Counted from the first letter of the stretch, positions 16,486 to 24,811 are shown. The stretch is 34,933 bases of DNA from an uncultured bacterium (GCA_902779865.1 CACZDG010000021.1:1-34933), one strand, 5' to 3'. Numbers and translations are program-made. The notes: a model not told the origin generated them from the sequence alone.

Positions 16486-17804
16486 CCAAGCGCCTCCAGC
16501 AATTCGTCAGCACACCTTCCCACAACGCCGCACCTGCGCGCCACCGCCGCCCGAGCACGTTCGCCATACGCGGCGCAACGCACTGGATCGTCGAAAAATC
16601 CCTGCAACTCCGCAACCACGCTCGCCTTTCGGACTTCCGCCGTCGGCGCGTCGGGCGTCTGCATGAGCGCATCCGCTGCAAGCAAGTCGCTCATCACCGG
16701 ACGGAAGTTTTCCGTATAAGGCCCAACCACAGTCGCCACTCCGCATAGACACGGCTCGATCATGTTCTGCGAACCGTGCTCGCAAAGGCTCTTGCCGACG
16801 AACGCGACGGAGGCTATGCCGAAAAGCCCCATCAACTCACCTGTCGTATCCGCAAGGTAAACGGCGTTACGGGAGGGACGCGCTTCAGCGCGTCCACCGC
16901 GCGACCGCCGCACGCATTCGAAGCCTGCCGCCTTGATATTGGCCTCCACGGCATCCGCCTTCTCGAAATGGCGCGGCGCGATTACCAGCTTCACGCCCGG
17001 ATGCTTTTCCAGAATCTTGCCGTAAGCCTCAAGCATCACCACGTCCTCGCCAGGCCACGTACTGCCACCGAGCAGAATCTCGCCCTCGCCAATCCAGTCA
17101 CGCAGCTCCCGCTCCTTCGCCTCGTTGCGGTGCGCCACGTCAAACTTGAAGCTGCCAGTCACGCTCACCGACGCCGGATCAGCTCCGGCATCCGTCAGCC
17201 GCCGTGCATCCAGATCGCTCTGCGCGTAGATTTTCGTGAAACAGCGGAACACCTCGCCGAAGAACCAACGTAGCGCCTTGTAACGAGGTGCGCTACGGTC
17301 GGAAATGCGGGCGTTCACGAGATATATTGGCACTCCGCGCTTTTTGAGCGCACGGATGAAGTTTGGCCATATCTCCGTTTCCGTGAGGATTACGGCACAC
17401 GGGTTCACCGCATCGAGCGCGCGCTTCACGCACCCGCCGAAGTCGAGCGGGTTGTAGATCAAGACGTCCGCCGGCGTCACCTCGCGCTCAGCCGTCTTCC
17501 ACCCTGTCGAGGACGTAGTGGAGAACACGAAGCGCAGATTCGGGTTCTTCTCGCGCATCGCCCGCATCAGCTGCCCAGCCACCTGCACCTCGCCCACGCT
17601 CACGGCGTGGATCCAGATTCGTGGTTCGCGGTTCGTGGTTTGCGGTTCGTGCGAGAGGACGTCGATGATTTCCTTCGGATAGCGGCCGAAACGGTCTGCG
17701 AAACGCGCGCGGTAGCCGCCGCGCCGCTTCATGCGAAGCAGAAAGGACGGCAGCATCACCGTGTATGCCACGGCGAACAGCGCGTTATACAGAAGCCATT
17801 TCAT
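16482..17804 (-). CDS. waaA: 3-deoxy-D-manno-octulosonic acid (Kdo) transferase
   Basis: 440 aa, GT30 family, transferring Kdo from CMP-Kdo to lipid A precursor at the inner membrane. An N-terminal hydrophobic helix is followed by IWIHAVSVGEVQVAGQL with the catalytic Glu at E72. The CMP-Kdo side shows LLGGSTWPGED, LVIAPRHFEKAD and GSQNMIEPCLCG. Its presence implies LPS, hence a Gram-negative. Two separate repeat-derived insertions occur. A heptamer tandem encodes HEPQTTNREPR just before the catalytic strand (about residues 52-62). A palindromic element encodes GGRAEARPS (about 303-311). Core motifs are intact, so it is probably functional. No Shine-Dalgarno precedes the ATG; the leader is one arm of the 17802/19891 inverted repeat. 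Confidence 0.93.
   Translation of the reverse strand: MKWLLYNALFAVAYTVMLPSFLLRMKRRGGYRARFADRFGRYPKEIIDVLSHEPQTTNREPRIWIHAVSVGEVQVAGQLMRAMREKNPNLRFVFSTTSSTGWKTAEREVTPADVLIYNPLDFGGCVKRALDAVNPCAVILTETEIWPNFIRALKKRGVPIYLVNARISDRSAPRYKALRWFFGEVFRCFTKIYAQSDLDARRLTDAGADPASVSVTGSFKFDVAHRNEAKERELRDWIGEGEILLGGSTWPGEDVVMLEAYGKILEKHPGVKLVIAPRHFEKADAVEANIKAAGFECVRRSRGGRAEARPSRNAVYLADTTGELMGLFGIASVAFVGKSLCEHGSQNMIEPCLCGVATVVGPYTENFRPVMSDLLAADALMQTPDAPTAEVRKASVVAELQGFFDDPVRCAAYGERARAAVARRCGVVGRCADELLEALG
16871..16895. repeat. 25-bp palindromic element in waaA
   Basis: GGGA followed by GGACGCGCT-TC-AGCGCGTCC forms a 9-bp inverted repeat. On the minus strand it ends CGCGTCCCTCCC, matching the ending CGCGCCCTCCC of the third module in the macrodomain gene. 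It is in frame and encodes Gly/Arg/Ala-rich residues. Confidence 0.7.
17618..17652. repeat. Five tandem heptamers in waaA
   Basis: Five consecutive 7-nt units read TTCGTGG, TTCGCGG, TTCGTGG, TTTGCGG and TTCGTGC. The tract stays in frame and encodes a polar loop immediately before the catalytic HAVSVGE segment. Confidence 0.75.
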
Positions 17805-17920
17805 CTATTTGCGACACCACTCTTTCGCGCCATTCTGCGAGGCAAGTCACACGGCTTGACGGAACTCGCAGAAACAACCATGCGCGTCTGAAAGGTTCAA
17901 GGCGATTAGTATGCCAAATC
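17802..17920 (-). repeat. Left arm of ~120-bp inverted repeat; leader of waaA
   Basis: This arm aligns with the reverse complement of 19891-20016 at about 90% over 100 bp (roughly nine substitutions and one gap), with a longer gap near the start codon. Both arms run from GATTTGGCATACTAA to the ATG of the gene they precede. Read toward waaA, the arm can form a 9-bp stem TTCTGCGAG/CTCGCAGAA (17841-17833 with 17873-17865 in plus coordinates) enclosing CAAG/CTTG. It could be a structured leader RNA, a duplicated promoter or a terminal inverted repeat. Confidence 0.7.
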
Positions 17921-18151
17921 CATGCCCATAGCGCAAGGGAAAATCGTTATCTACATCGCGCCTAATTTGCCACTAGTCCCAATTGTCTTGGTGCGGCGAA
18001 ATCTGCCGCATCTTGACGGCAAATGTCTTTGGGGTTCAGCGCAAGCGCCTTGATCGGCGGTATTGCCTCGACGTAATTCAACACGCGGCACTGGTCAACA
18101 GCAATCAGAATATCTTGCCACAGATGTCAAGCGTTTCGCCCTCTTCAACCG
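17921..18151. other. Gene-free remainder between the waaA leader and the ceramidase gene
   Basis: The only protein-like signal is a minus-strand frame open from 18126 to the stop at 17962 (about 54 codons) with no ATG. It includes PPIKALALNPKDICRQDAA, which looks like real coding sequence and may be a decayed gene end. The rest shows nothing I can assign. Confidence 0.35.
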
Positions 18152-19711
18152 TCACGGTTTCTTGTGAAAGGCACCCTTCAGCACCGTCAACTGGTCGAGC
18201 TGCGCCTTGACGAGACGGTCGCCCGTGGGCGCGGCGAAGCGCGAGGAAAGCGCCTCGTAGCCGCCCTCGGCGTGGGCCTTGGTCGAAGCGATGTAGCCTT
18301 CGCTTCCGTTAGTGAGGCACGTGAAGACCGTCATGCGGAACGGCGAACGCTCCTTCACCGCGCGGCCAATATCAACAAAGGGCTCGCACGGCAGGCCCGC
18401 AAAGGCCAAGTCGTCGCCAATGGCGAGGGAAGTGACAAGGATGTCAAAGTGGTCCGGCCCGTTCTTCATCCGACGAACACGCGACCAGGGGCTTGTGAGT
18501 GTCTTGATCTCCATGTTGCCAAGCGGAATCTCGTCTTTGCGGCCGGCGTCGAACATCTCCACCCACTTGATCTCGTCGGCGGTCGGCCTGTTCACGGGCA
18601 TGGGATACTTGGCGACGATGCCGCGGACGGGGCCGGACGGAATCTCCTCGCACACGTCCCACACCGCCAGCGCCGCGCCGGCCACCGCCCTTCCCATGTG
18701 GAGGGCGAACGCCTTGGGACGCGTCTTGCGCTCGGCATAGAGCGCGGCGTAGCCCGGCGGCGGGAAGCGGCAGTTGTGGTTCACGTCGCCTTGCGCGCCA
18801 TTGAGGAAGAGGCACTTCACGCCATCGCCGACGGCCGCCTCGAACGTACAGCGGACGACGCCCGGCCAGTCGGCGGAGTATTTCGTCCCGCCGATGGTGT
18901 CGGGATGGACGCCGAAGTTGACGATGGCGATGTCGGGCGCGCCCGTGCGGCGGAAGCGGACGAGCTGCAGCGTCTCGTCGGGCGTGCCAAGGGGTTCCTT
19001 GACGGCGTGATTCGTGATTCCGGGGTTGGTGCGCACGGAACCATCCTTCATGCGGAAGCGGCGAATGAAGGAGACACCGCGGCAGTCGGTCTTGGCGATG
19101 CCGATCCGCGCGGGCGCCAAATCGGCGAGCGCAAGTCGGCCGACTTCCGCCATCTTGGCGATCCGCACGTCCGCGTGGAGCTTCACAAGACGCTTTTCTT
19201 CTTCAGAGAAACTTCCCCACGGCCAGCTGGCGGGTCCAGTATGAATGTGCGTTGAGTGTACGTAGATGCGTTCGCGCGGAACGCCTGTCGCCTTGATGAT
19301 TTCCGGAACGGCTTTCGCAAGGAAGGCGTTGCTCAGCTGCAGGTCGTCAACGCAGTAGATGAGCGCACTGTTCGTGCTGTCCGAGATGGCCACGCAGTCG
19401 ATGTAGAGCGGATCCAGCACTCCATCGGCGATGCGTTTGGTGAAGTACCCGACGAGCGGCAGGCCAGGAGGCGGGGTGGCGTCAACACGGGCAAACCCGG
19501 CCCGGAAGCTTGAGGTCTCGTCTCCGTTTTCAACCACGCACTGGACATGGTTCACCGACTCGCCGTCAACCGTCGCGTGCACCTTCTCGGCCACCGCTGG
19601 CAGTGCCGCAGCAAGCAAGATGGCGAGCGTCCCCGCGAGCCGAGTAACAACACGGGCGAAACGAGAAGTTTTCGCACCTTCCTTACGGGAGCTGCAGATA
19701 AGTTTTTCCAT
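18152..19711 (-). CDS. Secreted neutral/alkaline ceramidase-like hydrolase
   Basis: 519 aa. After a hydrophilic start, a hydrophobic signal segment (about residues 20-41, LAGTLAILLAAALPAVA) predicts export. The ceramidase N-terminal domain begins FRAGFARVDATPPPGLPLVG. Zinc-site histidines lie in HSTHIHTGP (H152, H155, H157), with a further candidate in NFGVHPDTIGG and the NGAQGDVNHN segment. Family members hydrolyse ceramide amide bonds; many bacterial relatives act on unknown substrates, so ceramide is not certain. At about 520 residues it lacks the extra C-terminal domain of larger enzymes. GGAG stands 9 nt before the ATG. The gene lies between the arms of an inverted repeat, which hints at insertion, but its composition is like its neighbours. 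Confidence 0.8.
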   Translation of the reverse strand: MEKLICSSRKEGAKTSRFARVVTRLAGTLAILLAAALPAVAEKVHATVDGESVNHVQCVVENGDETSSFRAGFARVDATPPPGLPLVGYFTKRIADGVLDPLYIDCVAISDSTNSALIYCVDDLQLSNAFLAKAVPEIIKATGVPRERIYVHSTHIHTGPASWPWGSFSEEEKRLVKLHADVRIAKMAEVGRLALADLAPARIGIAKTDCRGVSFIRRFRMKDGSVRTNPGITNHAVKEPLGTPDETLQLVRFRRTGAPDIAIVNFGVHPDTIGGTKYSADWPGVVRCTFEAAVGDGVKCLFLNGAQGDVNHNCRFPPPGYAALYAERKTRPKAFALHMGRAVAGAALAVWDVCEEIPSGPVRGIVAKYPMPVNRPTADEIKWVEMFDAGRKDEIPLGNMEIKTLTSPWSRVRRMKNGPDHFDILVTSLAIGDDLAFAGLPCEPFVDIGRAVKERSPFRMTVFTCLTNGSEGYIASTKAHAEGGYEALSSRFAAPTGDRLVKAQLDQLTVLKGAFHKKP

Positions 19712-20013
19712 CGTTTGTATCTCCGTTGAAACTTGAAAGGTTACTCTTCTTCCAAATGAGTGGTGCGAATGTTATCATAATAATCCGCCGCCCGCAAGCC
19801 GAAAATCTCGGCTCGGCGGGATGCCACTACCATTTCGCCGCAAAGATGGCGGCTGAATAAATTTCTGTAGGGGCTTGCTCTGTGGACGCAGATTTGGCAT
19901 ACTAACCGCGTTGAACCTTTCAGACGCGCAGTGTCGTTTCAGCGAGTTCCTTCAGGCCGTGTGACTTGTCTCGCGAATGGCGCGAAAGATTGGTGTTGCA
20001 AGTGCCGCAATAG
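19712..20013. other. Intergenic region between divergent ceramidase and MtaB-like genes
   Basis: It is about 300 bp with no coding signal. A TATTATGATAAC-like AT-rich patch near 19772-19783 (minus strand) may be the ceramidase promoter. A short dyad, CGAAAATCTCGG with GC-rich flanks, lies near 19800. From 19891 the sequence is the right arm of the inverted repeat. Confidence 0.5.
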
Positions 20014-20016
20014 ATG
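19891..20016 (+). repeat. Right arm of ~120-bp inverted repeat; leader of the MtaB-like gene
   Basis: Mirror copy of 17802-17920. The stem is kept: TTC-A-GCGAG (19938-19946) pairs with CTCGCGAA (19970-19977), leaving one bulged A where the left arm has a T-A pair. The inner stem is CAGG/CTTG with one G-U pair in place of CAAG/CTTG. No Shine-Dalgarno precedes either ATG. Confidence 0.7.
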
Positions 20017-21204
20017 AAAGTCGCATTCGTCACATTTGGCTGCCGCCTCAACCGTGCCGAGTCCCTCGACCTTGAAGCCCGCTACCGTGCCGCCGGACAC
20101 GAAATCGTCGATCTGGATATGGCTTCACCCGCCACGGGATCGCCACGCCCCGTCGCAGACAACATCCCCGACCTCATCCTCGTTCGCGGGTGCAGCGTGA
20201 CGGCTAAGGCCCAACGCGACTGCGAAAAAGCCATAGCCCACATCCGCGCCCGTTTTCCCACTACCGAAATACGCCCCATCGGCTGCCTCCCCAATGCCCA
20301 ACCGTTGCCAACTACCATCTGCCAATCACCAACTACCATCTACCAATCGCCAACTACCTCACGCGCCTACCTGAAGATCCAAGATGGCTGTAGCAGAAAA
20401 TGCACGTTCTGCATCGTCCCGCATTTTCGCGGGTCGCCGGTGAGCGTACACATCGGCGATATTACGGCGCGGACCAAAGCATTCATTGCGACTGGATATC
20501 GCGAGATTGTCCTCACTGGATGCAACCTCTCCCTCTACAAGTCAGATGGGCACAACCTCGCCTCGCTGCTTAACATCCTTTCAGAACAGGGAGCCGCCCA
20601 CGCACGAATACGGATTGGGTCATTGGAGCCTGGGAGGGTGTGTGAGAACGTGCTGGACGTGATGGAGAAGAATCCAAACATTTGCAGATTTCTGCACTTA
20701 TCGCTCCAAAGTGGTAGCAACCGGATATTGAAGCGTATGAACCGCCCGTACGATATTACGTGGGCGGAACGGTTTTGTACGGCTGCACGGGAACGCTTGG
20801 GCCCCGACCTCACGTTGGGAGCGGACATCATCACCGGCTTTCCGGGTGAGACAGATGAGGATTTTGAAGCCACGCGCGCGTTTCTCGTGCGCCATGCTTT
20901 CTCGAACCTCCATGTGTTCCCCTACTCGGAACGTCCCGGCACACCCGCCGCCACTATGAACGGTACCCTTCCCCGCGCCGTACGTCTGTTCCGCGCCCGT
21001 AATCTCACCGCCCTCGGACGCGCCCAACGCACCGCCTTCGCCCAGACCTTTCTCGGACGCGAGGTCGAGGTGTGCGTGGAGCGCGGCGGCGAACATGGTT
21101 GGACCGACACCTACCTTCCTTGCAAATGGAAAGGCCCCGCCGAACGGCGGAGCCTCGTGCGCAAGCGCATCATCGCCATCAATGGCGACACGCTTCTCGC
21201 CTGA
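20014..21204 (+). CDS. mtaB: tRNA methylthiotransferase, MtaB/MiaB family
   Basis: 396 aa radical-SAM enzyme, probably adding the methylthio group to t6A37 of tRNA. The N-terminal MTTase domain supplies C10 (TFGCRLNRAES), C60 (VRGCSVT) and C91 (IGCLPNA) for the auxiliary cluster. The radical-SAM motif CSRKCTFC gives C126, C130 and C133. TGFPGETDEDF and a C-terminal TRAM-like end follow. The linker between the two cluster domains, normally tens of residues, is replaced by a tandem repeat giving TTICQSPTTIYQSPTT, and the protein is about 30-40 residues shorter than usual. All catalytic cysteines remain. MtaB rather than MiaB is favoured by TFGCRLN; confidence in subfamily is moderate. Confidence 0.87.
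   Translation: MKVAFVTFGCRLNRAESLDLEARYRAAGHEIVDLDMASPATGSPRPVADNIPDLILVRGCSVTAKAQRDCEKAIAHIRARFPTTEIRPIGCLPNAQPLPTTICQSPTTIYQSPTTSRAYLKIQDGCSRKCTFCIVPHFRGSPVSVHIGDITARTKAFIATGYREIVLTGCNLSLYKSDGHNLASLLNILSEQGAAHARIRIGSLEPGRVCENVLDVMEKNPNICRFLHLSLQSGSNRILKRMNRPYDITWAERFCTAARERLGPDLTLGADIITGFPGETDEDFEATRAFLVRHAFSNLHVFPYSERPGTPAATMNGTLPRAVRLFRARNLTALGRAQRTAFAQTFLGREVEVCVERGGEHGWTDTYLPCKWKGPAERRSLVRKRIIAINGDTLLA
20308..20358. repeat. 21-bp tandem repeat in the MtaB-like gene
   Basis: Units start at 20308, 20329 and 20350. The first two are full length and differ at three positions; the third is partial. The 21-bp period equals seven codons, so the frame is retained. The repeat occupies the linker between the MTTase and radical-SAM domains. 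Confidence 0.8.
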
Positions 21205-21269
21205 CAAACCACTAGCCACTAAGACTAAGTCGTTGCTCAAAAAGTCGCAGGATCAGTCGCTTTTGGCCG

Positions 21270-22913
21270 TCAAGCCTTTTTGGAGAAGTCGCCGCAGCAG
21301 TGCTTGAACTTCTTGCCAGACCCGCATGGGCACGGATCGTTACGTCCAATTTTGGGTACACTCGGCTGCTGGACCGCTTGGGCGCGAAGTTCACTCACCG
21401 TGTTGCCGTTGAGAAGCGGCATCCTGATGACTTCACTCCAACTTTCCATAGCGGACAGCAATTCGCTCTTCGACTTATCAGAAAGCTTCGGCAGAATTTC
21501 GTTTTTCAGCAACAAGTCGTATGCCATGTCAGGACGTAGCGATTGCTTCAGCATGTGGTAGATTCCCAGCAGCGCATCGCCGTAATCGTAATCCGGCTTA
21601 TTCTTGCAGATTGCCTTCAGCAGGTGTTCTACCGTGTCTGATTCGGGGGCACTGTCGAAACCGTTCAGGTCTTCATATTCGAAAAGCTCAGCACGCGTCT
21701 GCGGATACCAGCGGGGGAATTCGGACTGTTCATCGTGGTACTTATCGACTTTCGCATCAATGTCCTCGATGTCCGACGGGAAGAGGTCCTCGGACACTAT
21801 GAGTTCATTGACGATGCGATATGGCATGTTGCGACAATGAATGGCGCGCGCCTCCAGGACTCTCGAAACTTCAGTCACGCCAAAAGTGCATCCTGGATCG
21901 TAACGCAAGATTATGTCGTGCAGCTCGGCAAGCGAAACCGCTCCGTACAGACGCACGGCGGAAGAAGCGTACGATTCCAGGATGTCAAACTGGTCGTGCA
22001 GCTGGCGCCACGCCTTACCATGTTTCTTGTACATCTCGACCCACTGGGGCAACACGGTCAACTGGCTTGGTTCCGTGCTGAACAACGAACTTCGCCCATC
22101 CTTGACCTTCAGTCCCTCAAACATGGTGAGGAAGAACGCGCCGATGTCCTTGTTCGGATCATCAAATTCGCACGTCCCGCCGTTGCTCATGGCCTCGTCA
22201 AGTATCTGCCATAACTGCGCGTTCACGAGCCTTGCGAATATCATGCCAAGCACATTCGCCTTTTCCTCTTCCGTCATCGGCTTCTCCTGCGTTGCCGCGA
22301 CCTGTACGGGAGGCTTGACGTGCGACAACGCATCGCGCAGCTTCTCGGTTTTTTGGCCGAGAGACTCCCCGTCAAGATACTTCTTAAGGTCTTCATCCGT
22401 ATCCAGACCGGCCCATTCGCGCATTTCGGCGTATTCCTCGTTTTCCGGATCGGACTGCATCGCCTCAATGAAGGCAGCCAAGCGCCACGGTCCGCCGAAA
22501 TCCTCGATTCCGTCCGGGCCATTCGACTTCACGCATGCGATCTCGGGCGTCTTGGGATCGGTCTGACGCGTGATGACGTGTTGCCAGCCGTCGCCGAAAT
22601 CGTATTTGTAGTAGAGCTTCGCACCACGATTAGGCAACACCTTGCGGAGCGTCATCTCCGATGCGTCGATGGTCAACCTCTTCGAGAAAGACGGGTATCC
22701 GTCATCCTCGTGCGGCAGCTCGTAGATGATGCCGTCGCGCCGCTTGTCCGAGAATTGCCACATGTGCGCATTGTCCCATCCCATCACCGCCTGTATGGCG
22801 TCATGCAGGTCCTCGAGCGTCATGTACTCCGGGACGACGATGGTCCGCATGATCTTCGCCGCCGTGAGCTCCACTTTTAGCGTCATGTATCCGCTATGAA
22901 CAATCTTTGCCAT
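21270..22913 (-). CDS. pRiA4b ORF-3-like domain protein with C-terminal SEC-C zinc motif
   Basis: 547 aa. The N-terminal plasmid pRiA4b ORF-3-like domain (about residues 1-190) is recognised by [25 protein letters not shown] and [13 protein letters not shown] long middle region has no family I recognise. The last 26 residues form a SEC-C motif ([17 protein letters not shown]), which binds zinc and often mediates protein or nucleic-acid contact. The function of this architecture is not established. The start at 22913 follows AGGAG at 6 nt. It is the last of five tightly spaced genes, 19 nt after the exonuclease stop. Confidence 0.82.
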   Translation of the reverse strand: MAKIVHSGYMTLKVELTAAKIMRTIVVPEYMTLEDLHDAIQAVMGWDNAHMWQFSDKRRDGIIYELPHEDDGYPSFSKRLTIDASEMTLRKVLPNRGAKLYYKYDFGDGWQHVITRQTDPKTPEIACVKSNGPDGIEDFGGPWRLAAFIEAMQSDPENEEYAEMREWAGLDTDEDLKKYLDGESLGQKTEKLRDALSHVKPPVQVAATQEKPMTEEEKANVLGMIFARLVNAQLWQILDEAMSNGGTCEFDDPNKDIGAFFLTMFEGLKVKDGRSSLFSTEPSQLTVLPQWVEMYKKHGKAWRQLHDQFDILESYASSAVRLYGAVSLAELHDIILRYDPGCTFGVTEVSRVLEARAIHCRNMPYRIVNELIVSEDLFPSDIEDIDAKVDKYHDEQSEFPRWYPQTRAELFEYEDLNGFDSAPESDTVEHLLKAICKNKPDYDYGDALLGIYHMLKQSLRPDMAYDLLLKNEILPKLSDKSKSELLSAMESWSEVIRMPLLNGNTVSELRAQAVQQPSVPKIGRNDPCPCGSGKKFKHCCGDFSKKA

Positions 22914-22932
22914 AATTCTCCTTGTCATTTAA

Positions 22933-23514
22933 CTAGTTGTTTATAAACCTCTGGCCATAACCAAAAAGCAGCTTGAAAAACAGGCCGGCGCAGGCGAGCG
23001 TATCGTCAAGGGCGTCGTGGCTGTTGGTGCCGTCGATGTTGAGCGCTTCAATCAGGTTTGCGAGCGAGTAGCTGCCCAATCCAGGGCGCAGGTGACGGGC
23101 GAGCGCGATTGTATCGCACGTCTCGATGCCTTCTGGCGCGAAGCTGATGTCGAACTTTCTGCACTCTTGGTTGAGCATCCGCATATCGAACTTGTTGTTG
23201 TGCGCGACGAGGAGCGCATCGTTTCCCATAAACTCGAAGAACTGACGCATCGCCTCTTCCGGCGCAAGGCCATGCTCCGCGAGGAAATCCAGCGACAACC
23301 CATGCACTCCCTCCGCCCACGGGTTCATTTCGCACGTGGGGCGCACGTACACGCTGAACGTGCGCGCACGCACGCCGTCCACATACTCGACGGCGGCGAT
23401 CTGACAGATTTCGTCCCAACGCGAGCAGCCGGTCGTCTCCGTGTCGAAAACGACAACACGTCCGCTCCGGGCGTATTCCGCAATCTGCGGCAATGTGTTG
23501 GCGCTTATTCGCAT
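22933..23514 (-). CDS. DEDDh 3'-5' exonuclease (DnaQ/epsilon-like)
   Basis: 193 aa. Exo I is VVFDTETTG (D24, E26), Exo II is AHNNKFDMRML, and Exo III is the HDALDDT segment, so all catalytic acids and the general-base His are present. It is a stand-alone nuclease domain without polymerase or helicase fusion. Likely activity: 3'-5' removal of nucleotides from DNA or RNA; the substrate is unknown. The ATG at 23514 lies 19 nt after the PLD stop. A longer frame to 23742 is a shadow of the PLD gene. Membership in the nuclease-rich cluster is the main hint about its job. Confidence 0.85.
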   Translation of the reverse strand: MRISANTLPQIAEYARSGRVVVFDTETTGCSRWDEICQIAAVEYVDGVRARTFSVYVRPTCEMNPWAEGVHGLSLDFLAEHGLAPEEAMRQFFEFMGNDALLVAHNNKFDMRMLNQECRKFDISFAPEGIETCDTIALARHLRPGLGSYSLANLIEALNIDGTNSHDALDDTLACAGLFFKLLFGYGQRFINN

Positions 23515-23533
23515 TGGGTTCGATCCTGATGTT

Positions 23534-24118
23534 TTATACCGCCGGGTCCCCGCAGAAGTCGCGGCGACCGCAGTCGCGGCAGAAATCGCCGCGCCAGACG
23601 GAATCGAACTGTTCGATGAGCGGCACGACGAGCGCGGGATCGTCAGTGAGCACGCCGTTCTCGAAGTTGCGTTTTCTCTCGCTCTTCGCGCCCATCCCCG
23701 CACCGGTGAGGTTGGCCGAACCGAAATACGCCCTCGCGCCATCGACGATTACGCACTTGAAATGGACGCGCGGACACAACATCCGCTCCATCCCCTCCCA
23801 CAAGCCGGGATAGCGATCGAAGTCCTCGCGCCAGTTCGGCCCCGGCTCCTTCGCGTGGATGAGCCGCACCCCGATCCCGCGTTTCACCATTCCCGCCAAC
23901 ACCTCCAAGAACGGCACCATCTCCCGCCCGCTCGGCACTCGGCTTGCGCCTCGGCTATCCCCTCGCTTCGCTCGGCCCTCACTACGTTCGGCGGCTATCG
24001 CATCGACATACATGTCCTTGATGTCCGCGGTCGCGACCCACAATCTCTCCCTCGCATGCGGCACAATCCCGCAGACGACGGAGGTGTAGATCTCGCGGTT
24101 GAAGAGAAAGTGCGTCAT
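23534..24118 (-). CDS. Single-HKD phospholipase D-like nuclease
   Basis: 194 aa with one HKD motif, HFKCVIVDGARAYFGSANLT. Single-HKD proteins usually dimerise to build the active site and act as nucleases. The C-terminus has clustered cysteines (DFCRDCGRRDFCGD) that might bind metal. A stretch rich in Arg, Ser and Gly (about residues 40-62) corresponds to a repeat at 23931-23999 and is not expected in the fold. It follows the unknown AT-rich gene by 3 nt and precedes the exonuclease by 19 nt. Lipid hydrolysis is possible but less likely given the small size and neighbours. Confidence 0.78.
   Translation of the reverse strand: MTHFLFNREIYTSVVCGIVPHARERLWVATADIKDMYVDAIAAERSEGRAKRGDSRGASRVPSGREMVPFLEVLAGMVKRGIGVRLIHAKEPGPNWREDFDRYPGLWEGMERMLCPRVHFKCVIVDGARAYFGSANLTGAGMGAKSERKRNFENGVLTDDPALVVPLIEQFDSVWRGDFCRDCGRRDFCGDPAV
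23960..23991. repeat. Two tandem 16-bp units in the PLD gene
   Basis: CCCTCGCTTCGCTCGG (23960-23975) is followed directly by CCCTCACTACGTTCGG (23976-23991), 12 of 16 identical. CGGCTATC flanks the pair on both sides (23952 and 23992). The larger tract (23931-23999) is in frame. Confidence 0.65.
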
Positions 24119-24121
24119 GTG

Positions 24122-24790
24122 TCACACAGAACAAAGCGTCCTGATTTTCTTGAACTCGTTTATCAAAGTCGAACTAGACTTGCGGCAATTTGGATGGTTG
24201 AATGCAACAAAATATATCTTTCGATCCGAGTATGGCTTAATGTACAATGTTGAATCAACTCTGTTGAAATCAAGGTTATCATAATCCGAAAACAGCGGCA
24301 GCACGCTGTTCTTCAGCATCGAAAGCAACCATGTTCCACAGCAAACAAACACAACAGGAGTATGCTCAATATAAATTCCAAGTTGCCGTTTTAGGAATTC
24401 TTTATCTCTTTCTACCCGCTCACGCAACGCATTCATATCTGTTTTATTGCGACCATCCTCTTTTTTCAAGTTAACGACAGCTATTGACTTGAGAATATCT
24501 TTTCTCTCTGCTTGAGAAAAGACCTTGTCTGTCCCAGTCAGCCACTTGCAAACCGGATTCCAGGTATGCCCACCATTGCCTGGCGCCCCGTCTTTCACAA
24601 ATCTCGCCAATGAACCATCATACGCATTGCCAAACTGATTGGCTTCTTTAAGCACAAAAACAAACCGACATGGAAGACTCGCAAATGCCTGTTCGTCAAC
24701 AACACCATCGCGGACAAACGCATTTTTAGATGGTCTAGCATCTTCCCATTCTGCAAAAAGGTCGCTTTCTTGGTTTCGAATGTTATCCAT
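24122..24790 (-). CDS. Unknown protein, possibly uracil-DNA-glycosylase-fold
   Basis: 222 aa, clearly AT-richer than its neighbours, suggesting acquisition by transfer. No family is certain. The segments FVFVLKEANQFG (early), SIAVVNLKKEDG (middle), VVFVCCGTWLL and FVAFNHPN (late) are arranged like the strand ends of UDG-superfamily proteins, where a late His-containing loop is functional; this is a weak resemblance. The start has AAAGGAC upstream. It is 21 nt after the macrodomain gene and 3 nt before the PLD gene, so it is very likely co-transcribed with both. It contains none of the in-frame repeats found around it. Confidence 0.6.
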   Translation of the reverse strand: MDNIRNQESDLFAEWEDARPSKNAFVRDGVVDEQAFASLPCRFVFVLKEANQFGNAYDGSLARFVKDGAPGNGGHTWNPVCKWLTGTDKVFSQAERKDILKSIAVVNLKKEDGRNKTDMNALRERVERDKEFLKRQLGIYIEHTPVVFVCCGTWLLSMLKNSVLPLFSDYDNLDFNRVDSTLYIKPYSDRKIYFVAFNHPNCRKSSSTLINEFKKIRTLCSV

Positions 24791-24811
24791 TACATTGTCC
24801 TTTCTGTTAGA

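Noticed and set aside
17962-18126. Possible small minus-strand gene downstream of ceramidase
   Set aside because: The peptide looks partly protein-like, but there is no ATG, no ribosome-binding site and no recognisable family. At most it is a remnant.
17802-20016. Insertion sequence bounded by the inverted repeat
   Set aside because: No transposase lies between the arms, and the arms end at gene start codons rather than at target-site duplications. Kept only as one hypothesis.
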